Assembly (NCBI GenBank): GCA_937903155.1
Contig: CALCZU010000065.1
Location: forward strand, 1 to 56,460
Direction of reading: 5' to 3'
Source: an uncultured Bdellovibrionales bacterium
GTDB taxonomy: Bacteria > Bdellovibrionota > FAC87 > UBA2466
DNA length: 56,460 nucleotides
Below the pieces are notes generated by a model. The model had not been told where the DNA came from. It saw only the letters and a list, made by a program, of their open reading frames with translations, and did no database searches. Shown here piece after piece: positions 1 to 11,124 of this stretch (its first letter is position 1; the number at the start of each line of letters is the position of its first letter). The position numbers and the translations under genes are program-made.

Positions 1-57
<57 letters not shown>

Positions 58-221
58 TAGGAGTAATTTGGAAAACCAAAAGTTTCTTCAAATGAAACTA
101 AAATGGTCAATCCCGATCGATTTTAAAACGCACTACTACTTAGTTTTGAGAGACTTGTTCTCATTGGTCTTTTGAAATTTTGAGTTAACCTTTGGCCTAA
201 TAGGCTGAGTACGAACTCCAC

Positions 222-298
222 GGGCCGCTAGCTCAGTTGGTTAGAGCACCGCTCTGATAAGGCGGGGGTCGGAAGTTCGACTCTTCCGCGGCCCACCA
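222..298 (+). tRNA. tRNA-Ile (GAT) in the 16S-23S spacer
   Basis: A full cloverleaf is visible: acceptor GGGCCGC pairs with GCGGCCC, the D loop contains AGTTGGTTA, the anticodon is GAT at 256-258, and the T loop is TTCGACT. The discriminator A is followed by an encoded CCA. It is the only tRNA in the spacer; the tRNA-Ala that usually accompanies tRNA-Ile in bacterial spacers is absent. Confidence 0.97.
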
Positions 299-327
299 TG
301 ATTAACTCAAAAAAACACTTTCGGATT

Positions 328-351
328 AAAACATCGCTGAGATGTTTTTTT
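328..351 (+). terminator. Terminator-like hairpin inside the rRNA spacer
   Basis: The sequence aaaacatc-gctga-gatgtttt followed by more T forms an 8-bp stem with a 5-nt loop and a run of T, the form of a weak intrinsic terminator. It lies between tRNA-Ile and 23S, just before a boxA-like element. In a working operon it must be read through, presumably by antitermination, or act as a processing or attenuation hairpin. Function is inferred from shape only. Confidence 0.45.
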
Positions 352-354
352 CCT

Positions 355-366
355 TGGTCTTTGACA
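355..366 (+). promoter_or_regulatory. boxA-like antitermination element before 23S
   Basis: TGGTCTTTGACA closely resembles bacterial rrn boxA sequences of the TGCTCTTTAACA type, which recruit NusB/NusE for antitermination. It sits in the expected place, upstream of 23S, and overlaps the start of the 23S processing stem. A looser copy (ttggtcttttgaaa) is seen near 164-178. Confidence 0.5.
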
Positions 367-382
367 ATTGCATAGAAGAATG
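363..382 (+). other. 23S processing stem, 5' arm
   Basis: The arm gacaattgcatagaagaatg is complementary, apart from one bulged T, to 3482-3500 downstream of 23S. The two would pair to form the long stem that RNase III cuts in pre-23S rRNA. The complementarity is seen directly; the processing role is established for rrn operons. Confidence 0.85.
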
Positions 383-438
383 TCCAGTTTCTAACTGGTA
401 AAAATTCTTTTTGAGCAAATTAGGAAAATGTAAGTAAA

Positions 439-3443
<3,005 letters not shown>

Positions 3444-3481
3444 ATTATTATCTCACTAATCTGTCTTGAAAAGAATTCACG

Positions 3482-3500
3482 CATTCTTCTATGCATTGTC
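3482..3500 (+). other. 23S processing stem, 3' arm
   Basis: The sequence cattcttctatgcattgtc is the reverse complement of 363-382 apart from one base and completes the pre-23S RNase III stem, about 40 bases after the mature 3' end. Confidence 0.85.
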
Positions 3501-3548
3501 GAAAATTTAATCTCTGTTTTTCATTCCACTGAAAAACAGGGGACACCT

Positions 3549-3665
3549 TGGGGTGTCTATAGAGAGCGGGAAATACCTGTTCCCATTCCGAACACAGAAG
3601 TCAAGCCGCTCATCGGTGATGATACTTGGCGGGAAACTGCCTGGGAAAGTAGCACGATGCCCCTT
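3549..3665 (+). rRNA. rrf: 5S ribosomal RNA
   Basis: Helix I is formed by GGGGTGTC (3550-3557) and GATGCCCC (3656-3663). The conserved loop sequence ccgaacacagaagtcaagc is present in the middle. Length is about 117 nt. It follows 23S by about 100 bases, the standard position. Exact ends are estimated from the helix. Confidence 0.95.
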
Positions 3666-3673
3666 TATTAATT

Positions 3674-3724
3674 AACCCAGACAGAGAGTTGTATACTGTT
3701 GACTCTGTCTGGGTTATTTTTTTG
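3674..3724 (+). terminator. Intrinsic terminator of the rRNA operon
   Basis: A perfect 13-bp stem, aacccagacagag (3674-3686) with ctctgtctgggtt (3703-3715), has a 16-nt loop and is followed by a run of T. It lies directly after 5S. The loop contains TATACT (3692-3697), a good -10 match that could serve lepB. The lepB start codon lies only a few bases after the T run. Confidence 0.92.
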
Positions 3725-3728
3725 TTTT

Positions 3729-4469
3729 ATGCCTGAAAATACCGATACACGAACTGAAAATTCTCTTTCTGAACAAGTTCAGGGACGGAATGATTTAACT
3801 AAGGCACTTATTTGGTGCGTTTTAGCAGTCGTTGTTGTTCGTTCCTTTATTGTCGAACCCTTCAAAATTCCAAGTAGTAGCATGGTCCCTTCCCTCAACA
3901 TTGGGGATCATATTTTTGTTTCGAAATTCGCTTTCGGATTAAGCGTTCCATTTACAAAACTTGAGTTTTTAAAAACTGGGAATCCTCATCGAGGGGATGT
4001 AATCGTTTTTCTTTTCCCGAAAGACGAATCCTTACACTATGTGAAGCGTTTGGTGGGCCTTCCTGGCGATAAAATTGAAATTAAGGGGCGAACTGTCATT
4101 ATCAATGGCAAACCCCTAGAACGTGAACCTGTCACAGATCTGATAGAAGTTGCTAAACTGACGGGTGAGAAGGAACCTTCGGGAGAATTTTTTAGAGAAA
4201 AGTTGGGGGATGTGACTCACTTCGTTCGTTATAGTCGTGGGGAAAGTGACTATTCGATTTCGAATTTGAACCTAGAAGTCCCTGAGGGGCAGTTTTTTAT
4301 GATGGGGGATAATCGCGACGACTCTTACGACAGTCGTTCTTGGGGATTTGTGCCTCGAGAGAATATCAAAGGGAAAGCTTTGATGGTTTGGTTGTCGCTC
4401 GATCAGAATGCAGAATGGGGCACACTTCATAAAGTTCGATGGTCTCGCTTCGGAACTGCTATTCAATAA
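3729..4469 (+). CDS. lepB: Signal peptidase I
   Basis: Type I signal peptidase of 246 aa that removes signal peptides from exported proteins at the outer face of the inner membrane. One N-terminal membrane helix (about residues 26-42) is followed by box B PSSSMVPSL with catalytic Ser51, box D HYVKRLVGLPGD with the general base Lys106, and box E GDNRDDSYDSRSWGF. The ATG at 3729 is chosen over an in-frame TTG at 3699, which lies in the rrn terminator stem. No Shine-Dalgarno sequence precedes this ATG, because the T tract of the terminator is directly upstream. The gene converges on the ROK kinase with a 16-base gap. Confidence 0.95.
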   Translation: MPENTDTRTENSLSEQVQGRNDLTKALIWCVLAVVVVRSFIVEPFKIPSSSMVPSLNIGDHIFVSKFAFGLSVPFTKLEFLKTGNPHRGDVIVFLFPKDESLHYVKRLVGLPGDKIEIKGRTVIINGKPLEREPVTDLIEVAKLTGEKEPSGEFFREKLGDVTHFVRYSRGESDYSISNLNLEVPEGQFFMMGDNRDDSYDSRSWGFVPRENIKGKALMVWLSLDQNAEWGTLHKVRWSRFGTAIQ

Positions 4470-4485
4470 TTTCTTAAGTGGAAAG

Positions 4486-5388
4486 CTACGCTAATTGAGT
4501 TGTTAGGAGTGCAGCTCCAATGGCGCCACTCCAGTTGTCGTGTTTTGTGAGTTCTATCTTCATATGAGCTGCGGGGGCTGGGAACGCGTGTTCTTTTACC
4601 CAAGAGCGAATGTGTTCAAGGTGGGGGGTGATGCCTTTTGAAATGGCTCCGCCGAGTAAAAGAACGTCCGGGTCGAAGACGTTGGCGAGACTTGTGATTC
4701 CAACCTTCAAATGATGGACGAATTCGTCGACGGCTTTTTTGTACTCTGGATTTCCTTGGACGTTTTCAAATAAATCTTTGGATGAAACGTGAGGGAAGTT
4801 CTTTTTGAGCGCTGAAGCGGAACAATATCTTTCAAAACAGCCTGTATTTCCGCAAGGGCATAAAATTCCGTTTGAATGAATGGTCAGATGTCCTAGCTCA
4901 GCTCCCGAACCTGTGGAGCCGCGGAAGAGTTGGCCGTTTAAAACTAAGCCTCCTCCCATTCCCGTTCCCAACGTAAGTAGGGCGATATTTTTTAAATGGG
5001 AAAAAGACAGTTTCCATTCGGCGATCGCGGCACAGTTTGCATCGTTTTCAACCGTTGTAGGGACGCCGTAATCTGTTTGTACCCATTCTCCTAATGGGAC
5101 ATTTGTCCACTGGGCAAAGTTTGGAGAATTTCGGACGACGCCTCTTTCGGTGTCGACCGAGCCTGCGCATCCGACTCCGATTTTTTTAAAGGAAACGGAT
5201 TGGGAATGGAAAAATTTTACGGTCTCAGAGATCGCTTTTCGGACCGCTTCGGGTCCCTGCGAAGCGTTTGAAGGGCACTTGTAATCCAAAACGACTTTAT
5301 GATCTCCCGAGAGAGCGACGCTTTTGATCAGCGTGCCGCCAATATCTACGCCGAGGGTGTTAACGCAGTTAGCAATTGTCTGGGACAT
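4486..5388 (-). CDS. ROK-family sugar kinase (glucokinase-like)
   Basis: A 300-aa cytoplasmic ROK kinase, probably phosphorylating glucose or a related hexose with ATP. The phosphate loop DIGGT is at residues 15-19, an LGTGMGGGLVLNG segment follows, and the ROK zinc motif CPCGNTGCFE sits after GHLTIH. The reading frame is open for 61 codons further upstream, but the ATG at 5388 is chosen because a GGAGGG lies 13 bases before it and DIGGT then falls at the usual distance. It has no DNA-binding domain, so it is an enzyme rather than a NagC-type repressor. It is divergent from the ABC transporter genes. Substrate is not determinable from sequence. Confidence 0.88.
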   Translation of the reverse strand: MSQTIANCVNTLGVDIGGTLIKSVALSGDHKVVLDYKCPSNASQGPEAVRKAISETVKFFHSQSVSFKKIGVGCAGSVDTERGVVRNSPNFAQWTNVPLGEWVQTDYGVPTTVENDANCAAIAEWKLSFSHLKNIALLTLGTGMGGGLVLNGQLFRGSTGSGAELGHLTIHSNGILCPCGNTGCFERYCSASALKKNFPHVSSKDLFENVQGNPEYKKAVDEFVHHLKVGITSLANVFDPDVLLLGGAISKGITPHLEHIRSWVKEHAFPAPAAHMKIELTKHDNWSGAIGAALLTTQLA

Positions 5389-5437
5389 CAGAGTGATATA
5401 CCCTCCTTTTTTTGATCCGTTAATAGAAAAGAGATTT

Positions 5438-6148
5438 GTGTCTTTGTTCGAAATTAAAGATTTAATTGTGAAATATCGCAGCCAGGTGGCGGTCGATGGA
5501 GTTTCTTTGAAACTTGAAGCGGGATCGAGTCTCGGACTGATCGGCGCGAATGGGGCTGGCAAAACGAGCACCTTAAAAGCACTCTTGGGTTTGATGAAGT
5601 ATCAGGGAAATATTGAAGTCTTCGGTCAGCGTCCTGGAAATTTAAAAGTTTTTACTCGATTGGGTTTTGCTCCGGAGGATGCGGACCCTCCAGAATATCT
5701 GACAACCCAAGAATATTTAAGATATGTGGCTTCTCTTCGAATTAAAGATTCCACCTCTCGGAAACACGAAGTGGAAGAGTCTTTGAAATTTTTTGAGTTG
5801 GATCCGAAGAAAGCGATTCGAAATTGTTCGAAGGGTCAGAAACGTCGCGTTTTGATTGCTCAAGCCATGCTTGGGAATCCCGATCTCTTGATTTTGGATG
5901 AGCCTTTGAACGGTCTAGACCCCATGTTTATGATTAAGTTGAGAGAGCGACTCATTCAGTACCGGGAAAAGGGAAAAAGTATCGTTTATAGTTCGCATAT
6001 TCTCTCAGAAATTGAAAAGTCTTGTACGGATCTGGTGATTTTGCACAAGGGGAAGCTTTTGTATTCGGAAACGGTGGCCAAAGCGGCGGCGGAATTTGGT
6101 TCGGTTGAAAATGCGTTTGCTAAAAAGGTGGGAGAAGCCGGTGCTTAG
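5438..6148 (+). CDS. ABC transporter ATP-binding protein
   Basis: A 236-aa nucleotide-binding subunit of an ABC-2 type transporter at the inner face of the inner membrane. Walker A is GANGAGKTS, Walker B is LLILDEPLNGLDP, and the H-loop lies in IVYSSHIL. The signature motif is degenerate, CSKGQKRR instead of LSGGQ, as seen in some ABC-2 exporters. GTG at 5438 is chosen because the family start (a beta strand, FEIKDLIVKY) follows immediately; the frame is open further upstream into the ROK gene. It overlaps the permease gene by 8 bases, so the two form one transporter. Substrate unknown. Confidence 0.9.
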   Translation: MSLFEIKDLIVKYRSQVAVDGVSLKLEAGSSLGLIGANGAGKTSTLKALLGLMKYQGNIEVFGQRPGNLKVFTRLGFAPEDADPPEYLTTQEYLRYVASLRIKDSTSRKHEVEESLKFFELDPKKAIRNCSKGQKRRVLIAQAMLGNPDLLILDEPLNGLDPMFMIKLRERLIQYREKGKSIVYSSHILSEIEKSCTDLVILHKGKLLYSETVAKAAAEFGSVENAFAKKVGEAGA

Positions 6149-6941
6149 TCTCATTTCACAGAATTTTTTGCATGCTTTGAGAAGTCGCCTTCTTCTAATC
6201 GTCATCACGTTTTCTTTAGCGCTTCATTACCTTTCATTAAAACTTGTGAATGGATTGAAGTTCATTAATCAAGGGACTGCTTCCGTTCTAGGAGTGAAAG
6301 AGGCGCTTTTTGGAGCGGTCTATATTCATCTTTTCATTGGGATTTTTGTGGCGGCGATTTATGGGATTTGGATGGTGCCTTATCTGCATACCGGGCGTCG
6401 CGCGCTTCTGACCTGTACGATGCCTGTTTCGAAATGGAAGTATCCGCTTTCGTATGCGGTTCTCCTCACAGCTTTGATTTTGGCAGAAACGGGGATCATG
6501 TGGGTCACCTTTGGAATGGCTTTTGGGTGGAAAGAATTTGCGAGCCAGACTTTTCCGTGGGCTTCACTGCTTGTGACCTTGTTGCTGGAACTTTTGGCTT
6601 TTAATTCCATTATGATGGGGCTTGCGTTTTGTTCGCTTTCCTTCGGGGCTTTGCCCAGTTTTTTTATTGGAATTTTTTACTTCTTTGTCACTCAGGCAAG
6701 TGGGGTGTTTTCGAGAGTGGCCGCATTTAGCGGAACTGTGGTCGATGACAGTCCGTGGTTTAAAGTCCTTTCGAAATTACCGCCGACGGGTGAACTTGTT
6801 TTTCAGATCAAACAAACTTTTCGGCAGGCGGAATACGATTACCAACACTATGCTCTGTGGGCTATTTGGTGGGTGATTTTCACTGCACTTTTTATCGTAA
6901 AGCTAAAGTATCCTCAGCGTCCGAATAAGAGCGAAAATTAA
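6141..6941 (+). CDS. ABC-2 type transporter permease
   Basis: A 266-aa polytopic membrane protein with about six hydrophobic segments, the partner of the ATPase encoded just upstream. GTG at 6141 is chosen over an upstream in-frame start at 6096 because a GGAGAAG ribosome-binding site precedes it at good spacing and the product then starts directly before the first hydrophobic segment. The gene overlaps the ATPase stop (translational coupling). No substrate clue is visible; ABC-2 systems of this form export lipids, drugs or polysaccharides. Confidence 0.85.
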   Translation: MLSLISQNFLHALRSRLLLIVITFSLALHYLSLKLVNGLKFINQGTASVLGVKEALFGAVYIHLFIGIFVAAIYGIWMVPYLHTGRRALLTCTMPVSKWKYPLSYAVLLTALILAETGIMWVTFGMAFGWKEFASQTFPWASLLVTLLLELLAFNSIMMGLAFCSLSFGALPSFFIGIFYFFVTQASGVFSRVAAFSGTVVDDSPWFKVLSKLPPTGELVFQIKQTFRQAEYDYQHYALWAIWWVIFTALFIVKLKYPQRPNKSEN

Positions 6942-6959
6942 GAAAAAGAGAGTTTTAGA

Positions 6960-8336
6960 GTGTCTTCGGAATTTATTAACACATTGGGGCTTTCCCCTGG
7001 ACTGTGCAAAGTCTTAAAAGATATCGGCTATGCCCAACTGACGCCGATTCAACAAGATTCGATTGGCCTTCTCCTAGAGGGGAAAGATGTGATCGGACAA
7101 GCCCAAACCGGAAGTGGAAAGACGGCGGCTTTTTCGATCCCGATTCTGGAGAAGATTCAAACGAAGACACGGATCCTTCAGGCGCTTGTACTTTGTCCTA
7201 CCCGTGAACTTGGTCTACAGGTTGCGGAACAAATGCGCCGGCTGGGGAGATATCAGCCGAATCTTTTTATTGTTCCATTGCTTGGGGGAAATCCGTTTCG
7301 GGCGCAGATGCGATCGATTGAACATGGAGTTCACATTGTCGTGGGAACGCCTGGGCGAATCCTGGACCATCTTCAGCGGCAAACCGTTGATTTTGCAAAT
7401 ATTAAAACGGTTGTTTTGGATGAGGCCGATCGCATGCTGGACATGGGGTTTCGCGATGATATTGAGGAAATCTTAAAACATGTTCCCCAGAACCGTCAGA
7501 CCGTTTTGTTTTCTGCCACCTTCCCTCCTACCATTGAAGGTTTGAGTAAGCGCTACCAAAAAGATCCGGTGCGAATTATTGCGAAGGCTTTGGAAGCGCC
7601 TGCGATTGAAGAACGTTTTTATGAAACTTCCTATGAGCAGAAAATGGAGACTCTTCTGTCCTATGTTCAGGCTCATCCTCCGGAGTCGGCGATCATTTTC
7701 TGCAATACGAAAATTGCGGTGGATGAACTTTATCAGGGGCTTAGAACGAAACGACTTTCGGCTGAAAAACTCCATGGGGATATGGAGCAACCCGATCGCG
7801 TGCGGGTGATGGCAAAATTTAGAAATCAAACCGCTCGGATTTTAGTGGCGACCGATGTGGCTGCTCGGGGAATTGATGTCAGTGGCGTGGAAATGGTCAT
7901 AAATTATGATCTTCCTTCGGACCCGGAAGTCTATGTTCATCGAATCGGACGAACTGGTCGGATAGGCAAACCTGGACTTGCTGTTTCCTTTTTTAAACCG
8001 ATGGAATCGGCAAAAGTGAAAACGGTTGAGAATTATACAAAGAGAACCTTTCAGAAATTGAAGTGGGATTTGAGCTCCGAGCCGCAGGAAATTCGGGAAA
8101 ATAAGATGGAAACGCTCTACATCGGAGGGGGCCGCAAACAGAAAGTCCGTCCTACCGATATCTTGGGGGCCCTGACTGGCGAAGGTGGCTGCAAAGCGGA
8201 CCAGGTGGGTAAAATCGAAATCTTGGACAATTTCACATATGTGGCTGTTAGCCGCGAAGTCTCGAATGAAGTCGTAACCCGACTTAAGGCTGGGAAAATC
8301 AAGGGACGAAGATTCCAAGTCGAAAAAGTTAAATAG
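6960..8336 (+). CDS. dbpA: DEAD-box RNA helicase DbpA
   Basis: A 458-aa ATP-dependent RNA helicase, the same size as E. coli DbpA (457 aa), which remodels 23S rRNA hairpin 92 during 50S assembly. Motifs in order: Q motif LTPIQQDSI, AQTGSGKT, PTRELGLQ, TPGRILDHL, DEAD, SATFP, ARGIDVSGV, and HRIGRTGR. The C-terminal part carries the DbpA RNA-binding (RRM-like) domain, with ILGALTGEGG and KIKGRRFQVEKV closely resembling the family. Start is GTG at 6960 with a weak purine-rich site. It lies 18 bases after the permease gene and about 3.5 kb from the 23S gene it probably serves. Confidence 0.93.
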   Translation: MSSEFINTLGLSPGLCKVLKDIGYAQLTPIQQDSIGLLLEGKDVIGQAQTGSGKTAAFSIPILEKIQTKTRILQALVLCPTRELGLQVAEQMRRLGRYQPNLFIVPLLGGNPFRAQMRSIEHGVHIVVGTPGRILDHLQRQTVDFANIKTVVLDEADRMLDMGFRDDIEEILKHVPQNRQTVLFSATFPPTIEGLSKRYQKDPVRIIAKALEAPAIEERFYETSYEQKMETLLSYVQAHPPESAIIFCNTKIAVDELYQGLRTKRLSAEKLHGDMEQPDRVRVMAKFRNQTARILVATDVAARGIDVSGVEMVINYDLPSDPEVYVHRIGRTGRIGKPGLAVSFFKPMESAKVKTVENYTKRTFQKLKWDLSSEPQEIRENKMETLYIGGGRKQKVRPTDILGALTGEGGCKADQVGKIEILDNFTYVAVSREVSNEVVTRLKAGKIKGRRFQVEKVK

Positions 8337-8460
8337 GCAAAACAATGGTTCGGCGCGACCTAAAGCATTGAAAAGCCAAGAGAAATCAGACAGTGGAATA
8401 ACCTTTACTGTGCTGTTAATTACCACTAATTTAGTTCAGTCTGGCTGGGCCGGATGATGT

Positions 8461-9534
8461 ATGAAGTACCTTCGTTCCCAAATTTATTTCATCCTTTTTT
8501 TCGGGGTTTTTTGTGGTGGCGACTTACTACGGGCTGCCGATCCCCAACTATTGAGAGCGCTTTTTGAACGCGATTTTCGAGCGAATCAGGGACGATTCGT
8601 TCCTCACCGTTCCCTTCCGAACAACTCCAGAATCTATGATGAGAATATTCACTTTGTGTTTATCACGGGATTTCTTTCGATTTTGGAGACGAGCTATTTT
8701 CAGGACCAGATGGATGCGATAGAGCGGATGGGAGTTCCTTCGGGACGCCTTCATCTTATCAAGCCGTCTTCGAGTAATGCGATCGACCAAGGGGCTAAGG
8801 CTATTTTTGAACGACTCCGAAAGATGGACGGGAAATTTGTTCTTATCGCTCATAGTAAAGGCTCCGCCGAAGTTTTAGAGTTGGCTTTGTCTCACCCTGA
8901 TTTTATTGAAGAAAAAGTCGATGATATGTTTCTTCTTCAAAGTGCTGTCAAAGGAAGCAAGCTCGCTACAGTCGCTGAAGCGAAAAATTTCGATTGGACT
9001 CTTTTGAAGGGGCTCTCAGATGCGGATGTTGCCATGGCTAAACGGATTTTATTCGTCGCAAGAAACGCACCGAAGAGGCTTTTTCCGAAAGGTTTTCATA
9101 GTTTGAGTGAGGACGAGCGAAATAAGAGTATCGATGAACTTCTGGTCGAAAGCCAGAAAGCCATTCCCTTCATTACGGATAAAACGCATTGGATGGTTTC
9201 CTCGATAGAAGAACAAGATTTAATGTTGTATCCGCAGAAAGACCAGACGCTGTGGAGAGTATTAAAGCGTCTCACTGGACATGATAGCGATGGGATGCTT
9301 CCCGTGGCAGATCAGAAAATCGATGAAGTGGGTGCTGTGATTCTGACGACTTCCGCTGGGCATTCTGATTTTACGAACTCTAGTAGAAGTGTCCTGTCTG
9401 CAGATGCGAGGAGAGCCTTGGGAATAAGTATTCTGACCGCGACTGAGACCAAGCGAAACTTAGGTCACCCTCAATGTCCCTGGGCATTTGGAAATCTGAA
9501 TCGAGGGGCGCCCCTCATCATCGAGACTAAATAA
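8461..9534 (+). CDS. Exported lipase/esterase-like protein
   Basis: A 357-aa protein with an N-terminal signal peptide (hydrophobic segment about residues 7-25, ending before AADPQ). The segment FVLIAHSKGSAEVLELA looks like the nucleophile elbow of an alpha/beta hydrolase, with Ser132 in x-H-S-x-G context after a beta strand, as in PGAP1-like and other lipases. Candidate acid/base residues cannot be fixed by eye. It could be an exported lipase or esterase, possibly a T2SS cargo given the operon next door, but that is inference. It converges on gspN with a 5-base gap. The 124-base gap before it shows no clear terminator or promoter. Confidence 0.55.
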   Translation: MKYLRSQIYFILFFGVFCGGDLLRAADPQLLRALFERDFRANQGRFVPHRSLPNNSRIYDENIHFVFITGFLSILETSYFQDQMDAIERMGVPSGRLHLIKPSSSNAIDQGAKAIFERLRKMDGKFVLIAHSKGSAEVLELALSHPDFIEEKVDDMFLLQSAVKGSKLATVAEAKNFDWTLLKGLSDADVAMAKRILFVARNAPKRLFPKGFHSLSEDERNKSIDELLVESQKAIPFITDKTHWMVSSIEEQDLMLYPQKDQTLWRVLKRLTGHDSDGMLPVADQKIDEVGAVILTTSAGHSDFTNSSRSVLSADARRALGISILTATETKRNLGHPQCPWAFGNLNRGAPLIIETK

Positions 9535-9539
9535 ATATT

Positions 9540-10469
9540 TTATTGAAGCGGGAGCTTTTCGGGTAGAATTTTGTAAGACATTCCTGAGAGCTCTTGAATA
9601 CTTGCAAACCATTTCATTCCGTACTCACCCGGTGTTTTTAAAGTGTAGCCTTCTAAAAATGACGTGAACGTTTTTGCCTGAGGATCTTGCAGAATTTTAT
9701 TCGAAAGTTGCAATTTTAACGTTAAATTTAAAAAGGACTGCTCGAATCTTTGTCCGAGTTTTAGATCTCCTGTGACCGTGGCTCTGAGATCCGTTTGCGG
9801 AGTTCCTAAGTTTACGTTGGTGAACTCGAGGTTTCCGTTCTTGATGTTTAATCCCATATTAAATTTGTCGACTGTCATTGCGGGAATATCAAATGAGAAA
9901 CCTTGGGCTTGAGATCCGACCACTTGATGGGGGACTTTAAGGTCTTTGCCTTTGATTTCGAGGGAGCCTGTCGATTTTGAAAAGTCTGCGTTGTTAATCT
10001 CAAATTTTCCGTCGGCGCCAACAATTCCGGGGATGTTTTCTCCGAGACCGGGGACGGCGATTTGCGCGAGGTTGACGTCAGAGGCTTCGATATACACTTT
10101 TGCGGCATTGGCTTTTTGGCTGACATCGACGTAAAGATTTCCGCCCTTTTTTAAGTTTTTTAAATTGAGCGACACTGAAGGGACCGGAGGAAAAAGTCCC
10201 GCGAGGCCGATTTTGAAGGTTAACTTTTCACTCGCAAGTTCAATCTCGCTGGTTCCTACAGGCAGAGTCACGTTTACGTTGTATAAAATCAGCCCTGGCC
10301 AACCGAAAAACGTGAGCGACATATCGTCTGCGACAATCAGAATGCCTGTTTTTACAAAGATCTGACTGAAGACGTAGCCCCGCAAATTGTTAAATGGGAA
10401 AAAGAAAATCAGTGTGAAAAGAAAGATGACGAACGAAATCGCAACAGTGGACGCTTTGGGTTTTGTCAT
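9540..10469 (-). CDS. gspN: Type II secretion system protein GspN
   Basis: The last gene of the T2SS operon (309 aa). One N-terminal membrane helix (about residues 9-27) is followed by a long beta-rich periplasmic part with repeated amphipathic strands. This is the form of the GspN family found in deltaproteobacteria, Leptospira and Bdellovibrio-like bacteria rather than the enterobacterial GspN. The start codon overlaps the gspM stop (TAATG), showing translational coupling. Identity rests on length, topology and operon position more than on a sharp motif. Confidence 0.8.
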   Translation of the reverse strand: MTKPKASTVAISFVIFLFTLIFFFPFNNLRGYVFSQIFVKTGILIVADDMSLTFFGWPGLILYNVNVTLPVGTSEIELASEKLTFKIGLAGLFPPVPSVSLNLKNLKKGGNLYVDVSQKANAAKVYIEASDVNLAQIAVPGLGENIPGIVGADGKFEINNADFSKSTGSLEIKGKDLKVPHQVVGSQAQGFSFDIPAMTVDKFNMGLNIKNGNLEFTNVNLGTPQTDLRATVTGDLKLGQRFEQSFLNLTLKLQLSNKILQDPQAKTFTSFLEGYTLKTPGEYGMKWFASIQELSGMSYKILPEKLPLQ

Positions 10470-11122
10470 TATCTCTCCTCTACTTCAAAAATATAGGCCA
10501 TGACGGTTAGCTCAGCTTTCATGAGCCCACGAACTTTGTCATCGTTTTGAATGCGTAACGAGGACACTCCCAATGTGTACTGACCGAACTCGGTGTTTTT
10601 AAGATAGTTCATAATTTGCGTGAGATTCACTCTTTGCAAAGTCACCGAGGCGTATTTTATTTTCACATCACTTCCGGGTTTGACACCGTCTTCTTTTCCA
10701 GCGTTTTCACCTTTTTCATCGACGGAGATTGCTCGGGGAGCAATCGAAGCAGTTCTTCCGATATCCGTGAGATGCTGTTTCAAAGCTCCGGGGTTTGCAA
10801 GTTGGAGGTTTTTAGAAATGCTTTTAATCTGTTGGGATTTATCTCTGCGGTGTTTTTGGTATTGAAGCAGAATATTTGCCATCGAGCGGTACTCAACCGA
10901 TCGGTGGGAGAGAGACCACAGCGAATAGTAAGAAGCCAGGAGGTACACGACGACGATTCCGGCGATAGCACCTAATCCGCCGTAAAGAACACTTTTCTGC
11001 TTTTTTGGCGGAAGGCTCGCGAAGCGGTCATAAGTCATTCCCACATACTTATTGCGGTAAAGACTATTGAGCATCGGAGCGTGTTCGTTGATCCAATCTT
11101 TAATTTTTGTGACGTTATCCAC
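10469..11122 (-). CDS. gspM: Type II secretion system protein GspM
   Basis: A 217-aa inner-membrane platform protein. A cytoplasmic N-terminal segment is followed by a single membrane helix (about residues 47-66, GGLGAIAGIVVVYLLASYY), a coiled-coil stretch, and a small periplasmic ferredoxin-like part with VTLQRVNLTQIMNYL. GspM binds GspL in known systems, and here it is encoded two bases after gspL. Sequence conservation in this family is low, so position and topology support the call. Confidence 0.82.
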   Translation of the reverse strand: MDNVTKIKDWINEHAPMLNSLYRNKYVGMTYDRFASLPPKKQKSVLYGGLGAIAGIVVVYLLASYYSLWSLSHRSVEYRSMANILLQYQKHRRDKSQQIKSISKNLQLANPGALKQHLTDIGRTASIAPRAISVDEKGENAGKEDGVKPGSDVKIKYASVTLQRVNLTQIMNYLKNTEFGQYTLGVSSLRIQNDDKVRGLMKAELTVMAYIFEVEER

Positions 11123-11124
11123 GG

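Noticed and set aside
3699..3728. Upstream TTG start for lepB
   Set aside because: It falls in the loop and second arm of the rrn terminator and adds ten residues not seen in the family.
5389..5571. 61-codon upstream extension of the ROK kinase
   Set aside because: It has no family similarity, runs into the divergent ABC gene, and the internal ATG has a GGAGGG site.
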